A stretch of 64,000 nt of DNA from the NCBI RefSeq assembly GCF_041080625.1, contig NZ_CP163518.1, forward strand, positions 5,022,001-5,086,000. The letters run 5' to 3'. This stretch comes from Streptomyces sp. CG1 (lineage in GTDB: Bacteria; Actinomycetota; Actinomycetes; Streptomycetales; Streptomycetaceae). This document shows positions 60,948 to 64,000 of the stretch, in pieces (within the stretch, counting starts at the first letter, position 1; every line of letters starts with the position of its first letter). Both the position numbers and the translations under genes were made by a program. The notes beneath the pieces are model-generated. The model was given only the letters and a program-made list of their open reading frames with translations. It was not told the origin of the DNA and made no database searches.

Positions 60948-63107
60948 TCAGCCGTTGCGCTTCCAGCGCGGCTTGTCCTCGCGGCGGCCGAAGGAGCCGT
61001 TGCCGCGGTGGTCGTCCCGGCGGCCGTAGGGGCGCTCGTGGCCGCCGGAGCGGAAGCCCGGGCGGTCGTCACGGCGGTCGCGGTTGAACGGACGGTCGCT
61101 GCCGCGGTGCCCGCCGCGCTCGTCCCGGCGGAAGCCCGGGCGGTCGTCACGGCGGTCGAAGGAACGGCCACCGCGGTCACTGCGGTCGTTGCGCTCGGTG
61201 CGGTCGAACGGACGACGGTCGTCACGGCGCTCGAAACCACGACCACCACGGTCGTCACGACGCTCGAAACCGCCCCGGTCGTCACGACGCTCGAAGGAAC
61301 GGCCACCACGGTCGTTGCGGTCACGGTCGAACGGACGACGGTCGTCGCGACGCTCGAAACCACGACCACCACGGTCGTCACGACGCTCGAAACCGCCCCG
61401 GTCGCGGTCGAACGAGCGGCGCTCGTCGCGACGTTCGAAGCCGCGGCCACCACGGTCGCCCCGCTCCTCACGGCGCTCGAAGCCCCGCTCGGCACGGTCG
61501 CCACGGTCCCGGTCGAAGCCGCGCCGCTCCCGGCGCTCGTACGGCGCCGAAGCCGCCGGACGCTCCTCGCGCTCGGTCCGCTGCTCGGCGGCAGCGGCCT
61601 CGGCGACCGCCCGCTCCTCCGCGGCCGTCGCCTGGGCCTCGGCGACCGCGGTCTCCGGGTCCTCGCCGCGCTCGCGGGCGACCCGGGCGACCAGCCGGTC
61701 CGCCTCCTCGCGCAGCTCGGCGGCGCGGCGCTGGGCGCGCTCCAGTTGCTTGGTGAGCTGGGCGACCTCGCGCTCGGCCTGCTGGGCGGCGTTGCCCGCG
61801 GACTCGGCCTGGACCTCGGTCATGGAGCGGGCGCCGGTGATCTCGGCGACCTCCGGGTCGAAGGCACCGGCGCCCTGGATGATGTGGCGCGCGGCGTCGA
61901 CGCCGGCGTCCTCCATCAGGCGGAAGATCTGGCGCCGCTGGTGCGGCAGGGAGAGGGAGACGACCGTGCCGGTGCGGCCCGCGCGAGCGGTGCGGCCGGC
62001 GCGGTGCAGGTAGTCCTTGTGGTCGCCGGCCGGGTCCACGTTCAGGACCAGGTCGATGCCGTCGACGTGGATGCCGCGGGCGGCGACGTCGGTGGCGACC
62101 AGGACGTTGACGTAACCGTCCTTGAAGTCGGCCAGGGTGCGGGTGCGGGCGCCCTGGGTCATGCCGCCGTGCAGCGCGTCGGCCTTCACGCCGGCGTCGC
62201 GCAGCTGCTCGGCGACGCGGTCGGCGCCCAGCTGGGTGCGGACGAAGATGATCGTGCGGCCCTTGCGGGAGGCGATCGCGGCGGTGACCGGCGCCTTGTC
62301 CTTGGGCTTCACGATGAGGATGTGGTGGGACATCGTCGTGACGGCGCCCTGGGCAGCGTCCACCTCGTGGGAGACGGGGCTGTTCAGGTAGCGGTCGACG
62401 AGGGTCTGGATCTCGTTCTCCATCGTGGCGGAGAAGAGCATGCGCTGGCCGCCCGCCGGGACCTGGTCCAGCAGTTCGGTGACCTCGGGCAGGAAGCCCA
62501 GGTCGGACATCTGGTCGGCCTCGTCGAGTACGGCGATCTGCACGTCCTCGAGCGAGCAGGCGCCGCGGTTGATGATGTCGCGCAGACGGCCGGGCGTGGC
62601 GACGAGGACGTCGACGCCGCGCTCCAGGGCGTAGATCTGGTTGCCCATGGAGGTGCCGCCACAGACGACCTTCATTTTCAGGCCGAGGACGTCGCCGTAC
62701 GGCTGGAGGGCGTCGGCGACCTGCATGGCCAGCTCGCGGGTCGGGGTCATGATGACCGCGCGGGGGCGCTTCTTCTCGGTGCGGCCGCCGGCCAGCGTGG
62801 CCAGGGTCGGCAGACCGAAGGAGAGGGTCTTGCCGGAGCCGGTGCGGCCACGGCCGAGGATGTCCTTTCCGACCAGGGCGTCCGGGATGGTCGCGGCCTG
62901 GATCGGGAAGGGGGTCGTCACGCCGTTCTGCGCGAGCTTGCGCACAACACCCTCGGGCAGGCCGAGGTCGGCGAAGGTGATCTGGGGGGTGGTGTCAGCG
63001 GCCTCGGGGGCCTCGTTCGTCACGTCGGCGAGTTCGCTGTCGAGCTCATTGAGTTCCTGGAGCTCGTTCTCGGACACGACAAACTGGTCAGTACTGGACA
63101 CGGACAT
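60948..63107 (-). CDS. DEAD-box RNA helicase with RG/RD-rich tail
   Basis: A 719-residue ATP-dependent RNA helicase from ATG 63107. The Q motif is near 43-70, Walker A GRTGSGKT at 87-94, DEAD at 195-198, SAT at 226-228, and HRAGRTARAGRTG in the second domain. After about residue 430 comes an Ala/Glu-rich coiled coil (AQQAEREVAQLTKQLERAQRRAAELREEADR pattern). It is followed by a tail of about 180 residues of FERRDDRGG/FDRDR repeats. Such RGG/RD tails bind RNA and promote condensates. The role is probably RNA remodelling at low temperature or ribosome assembly. The tail is repetitive in DNA as well. Confidence 0.93.
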   Translation of the reverse strand: MSVSSTDQFVVSENELQELNELDSELADVTNEAPEAADTTPQITFADLGLPEGVVRKLAQNGVTTPFPIQAATIPDALVGKDILGRGRTGSGKTLSFGLPTLATLAGGRTEKKRPRAVIMTPTRELAMQVADALQPYGDVLGLKMKVVCGGTSMGNQIYALERGVDVLVATPGRLRDIINRGACSLEDVQIAVLDEADQMSDLGFLPEVTELLDQVPAGGQRMLFSATMENEIQTLVDRYLNSPVSHEVDAAQGAVTTMSHHILIVKPKDKAPVTAAIASRKGRTIIFVRTQLGADRVAEQLRDAGVKADALHGGMTQGARTRTLADFKDGYVNVLVATDVAARGIHVDGIDLVLNVDPAGDHKDYLHRAGRTARAGRTGTVVSLSLPHQRRQIFRLMEDAGVDAARHIIQGAGAFDPEVAEITGARSMTEVQAESAGNAAQQAEREVAQLTKQLERAQRRAAELREEADRLVARVARERGEDPETAVAEAQATAAEERAVAEAAAAEQRTEREERPAASAPYERRERRGFDRDRGDRAERGFERREERGDRGGRGFERRDERRSFDRDRGGFERRDDRGGRGFERRDDRRPFDRDRNDRGGRSFERRDDRGGFERRDDRGGRGFERRDDRRPFDRTERNDRSDRGGRSFDRRDDRPGFRRDERGGHRGSDRPFNRDRRDDRPGFRSGGHERPYGRRDDHRGNGSFGRREDKPRWKRNG
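61160..61480 (-). repeat. Internal DNA repeats encoding the FERRDDRGG tail
   Basis: Near-identical blocks of 27 to about 100 bases recur (e.g. around 61215-61275 and 61330-61395), encoding FERRDDRGGRGFERRDDRR-type units. They are prone to length change by recombination and to assembly error. Confidence 0.75.
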
Positions 63108-63354
63108 GCGAATGCGAAACCTTCCGGAGTCTCTTCGGCACGCGCCCGTCAACTCCGTGATTCGCTCACGACCGCCTCAATGCGGTCCGCCACGGCAAAG
63201 GAGAGTACGCGCCACACGGCGCGCTCTGCGGTGGCGCCGGGCAAATGGGATCAAACGATCTACCACCATACGCACTCACCACCCCTGAAGGCAAACCGAG
63301 TCTCGCGCCCGGAGGGTGAGCCTCATCACCGCGGGTCCGCTTCGGCTGGGCCGC

Positions 63355-63879
63355 TCACGCCGGTGCGCCCGCAGCCGGCGCCGGCTCGCGCTGGGCGAGC
63401 TGCGGTCCCGGATCCGCGTGCGCCGAGGAGGACGGCTCGGCCGACGGGGGCTCGGAGGTCGCCGGAGGCGGGGTGGAGGGCGGGGGCTCGGGCGGGGCGG
63501 AGGTGGCCGGTGGCGTCGGCGGGGCCTCGGTGGGCGCCGGGTCCCCGGGCTTGACGGTGCGGCCCGGCTTGCCGGGCTTCGCCGGGGCCGCGGGGGCGCT
63601 GCCCGCGTCGGACGGGGTGGACGAGGTGGAGGGCGACTTCTCCGCGTTCGCCTTGCCGCCGTGCTCGTGCTTGTTGTCCTCGCCCGCCTTGCCGCCGTGC
63701 CCGCCGAAGCCGCCGGGGCCGTCCACCGGGCCGCCGTCGGGCCCCTCGCCACCGTGCCGGCCCGCCGAGTGCGAGGGCCTGGCCGGGACCGCGTCGTCAC
63801 CCACGTTCACACAGCCGGCGGCAGCGGCGAGGGCCAGCACCGAGACGGTGAGCCGGACGGGTACGGACAAGGGGCGCAC
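63355..63879 (-). CDS. Proline-rich secreted lipoprotein, unknown
   Basis: A 174-residue protein. GTG 63879 was chosen over ATG 63900 because GGAGGTG then lies at ideal distance. A lipoprotein signal ends in ALAAAAGC (Cys23 as lipidation site, with Ala rather than Leu at -3). The mature part is low complexity: a His/Gly segment (GGHGGKAGEDNKHEHGGK) then long Pro/Ala/Ser stretches. The His-rich part could bind metal. No domain is recognised. The last 120 bases of the window upstream show no gene. Confidence 0.6.
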   Translation of the reverse strand: MRPLSVPVRLTVSVLALAAAAGCVNVGDDAVPARPSHSAGRHGGEGPDGGPVDGPGGFGGHGGKAGEDNKHEHGGKANAEKSPSTSSTPSDAGSAPAAPAKPGKPGRTVKPGDPAPTEAPPTPPATSAPPEPPPSTPPPATSEPPSAEPSSSAHADPGPQLAQREPAPAAGAPA

Positions 63880-64000
63880 GGCGGCCACCTCCGGAGGCAA
63901 GGAACGGAGTCAACCTCCCCAACTCCCGCCGCCCGCAAGAAGACACGCGCCGCGTCCGCATCGACGCCCACCCACAAGCCGACGCACGTCTACGGCCCCC

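Noticed and set aside
61000..61500. CRISPR-like array suggested by regular repeats
   Set aside because: The repeats are in-frame FERRDDRGG codons of the helicase tail, with no unique spacers of constant length.

Overview
The window looks like a chromosomal segment of a Streptomyces species. The evidence is very high GC with G/C at third codon positions, many GTG and some TTG starts, a 16S-23S-5S operon with no tRNA in the spacer, and families typical of the genus: an AfsR-like regulator, an NsdA-like HTH/TPR regulator, a SpoIIE phosphatase, S53 peptidases, and a c-di-AMP riboswitch in front of a cell-wall hydrolase. From memory, the order T4SS-like operon / rRNA / MarR-MFS / phosphatase / NDH-2 / TetR / large sigma factor / AfsR-like / Asn-synthase-like / NsdA-like / lhgO-like / trmB / PrsW / aldo-keto reductase / M23 peptidase resembles the SCO41xx region of S. 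coelicolor. This was not checked.

Layout. 1-6.1 kb: the N-terminus of a Ser/Thr kinase, a secreted trypsin-like protease, a divergent SDR/TetR pair, and two tandem sedolisin-family (S53) secreted peptidases that share an upstream palindromic element. 6.3-13.6 kb: a six-gene type IV secretion-like operon (pilin-like, VirB8-like, VirB6-like, SCO6880-like, VirB4-like ATPase, coupling-protein-like) with no relaxase. 13.6-14.8 kb: GNAT and isochorismatase-like genes. 14.9-20.65 kb: rRNA operon on the minus strand with tandem promoters. 20.7-29.4 kb: MarR/MFS pair with visible operators, PAS-SpoIIE-ATPase phosphatase, type II NADH dehydrogenase, TetR, and a sigma/zinc-finger/membrane/carbohydrate-binding fusion. 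29.4-37.3 kb: AfsR-like regulator, asparagine-synthase-like cyclase and NsdA-like regulator. 37.3-43.5 kb: FAD oxidoreductase, trmB, PrsW protease, aldo-keto reductase, M23 peptidase with riboswitch, and initiator tRNA.

43.6-52.9 kb is accessory metabolism and regulation. A domain-swapped RibD-like protein, a MarR repressor and GTP cyclohydrolase II share one operator motif and look like a small flavin/deazaflavin or pyrimidine-derived pathway regulon. It is followed by a TetR-controlled FMN reductase/efflux pair with two perfect operator copies, two divergent TetR genes, a B3/4-domain protein, and an EamA exporter divergent from an XRE-cupin regulator.

53-59.1 kb looks like an accessory island ending at a tRNA-Lys. 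It has a 57-residue protein plus a DUF2637-like membrane protein, a tiny secreted two-cysteine peptide, an overlapping three-gene operon (membrane-anchored Rossmann/TIR/SLOG-like protein, RipA/SLATT-like membrane protein, small helical protein), orphan membrane proteins, a twice-frameshifted cadmium-transporter pseudogene and a STAND-NTPase relic. 59.3-63.9 kb returns to core-like genes: an amino-acid permease, a DEAD-box helicase with a long RG/RD-rich tail, and a proline-rich lipoprotein.

The best candidates for something undescribed are the three-gene membrane operon (54.6-56.5 kb), the sigma/anti-sigma-like fusion (27.5-29.4 kb), the relaxase-free T4SS operon (6.4-13.6 kb) and the operator-linked RibD/RibA regulon (43.6-46.2 kb).
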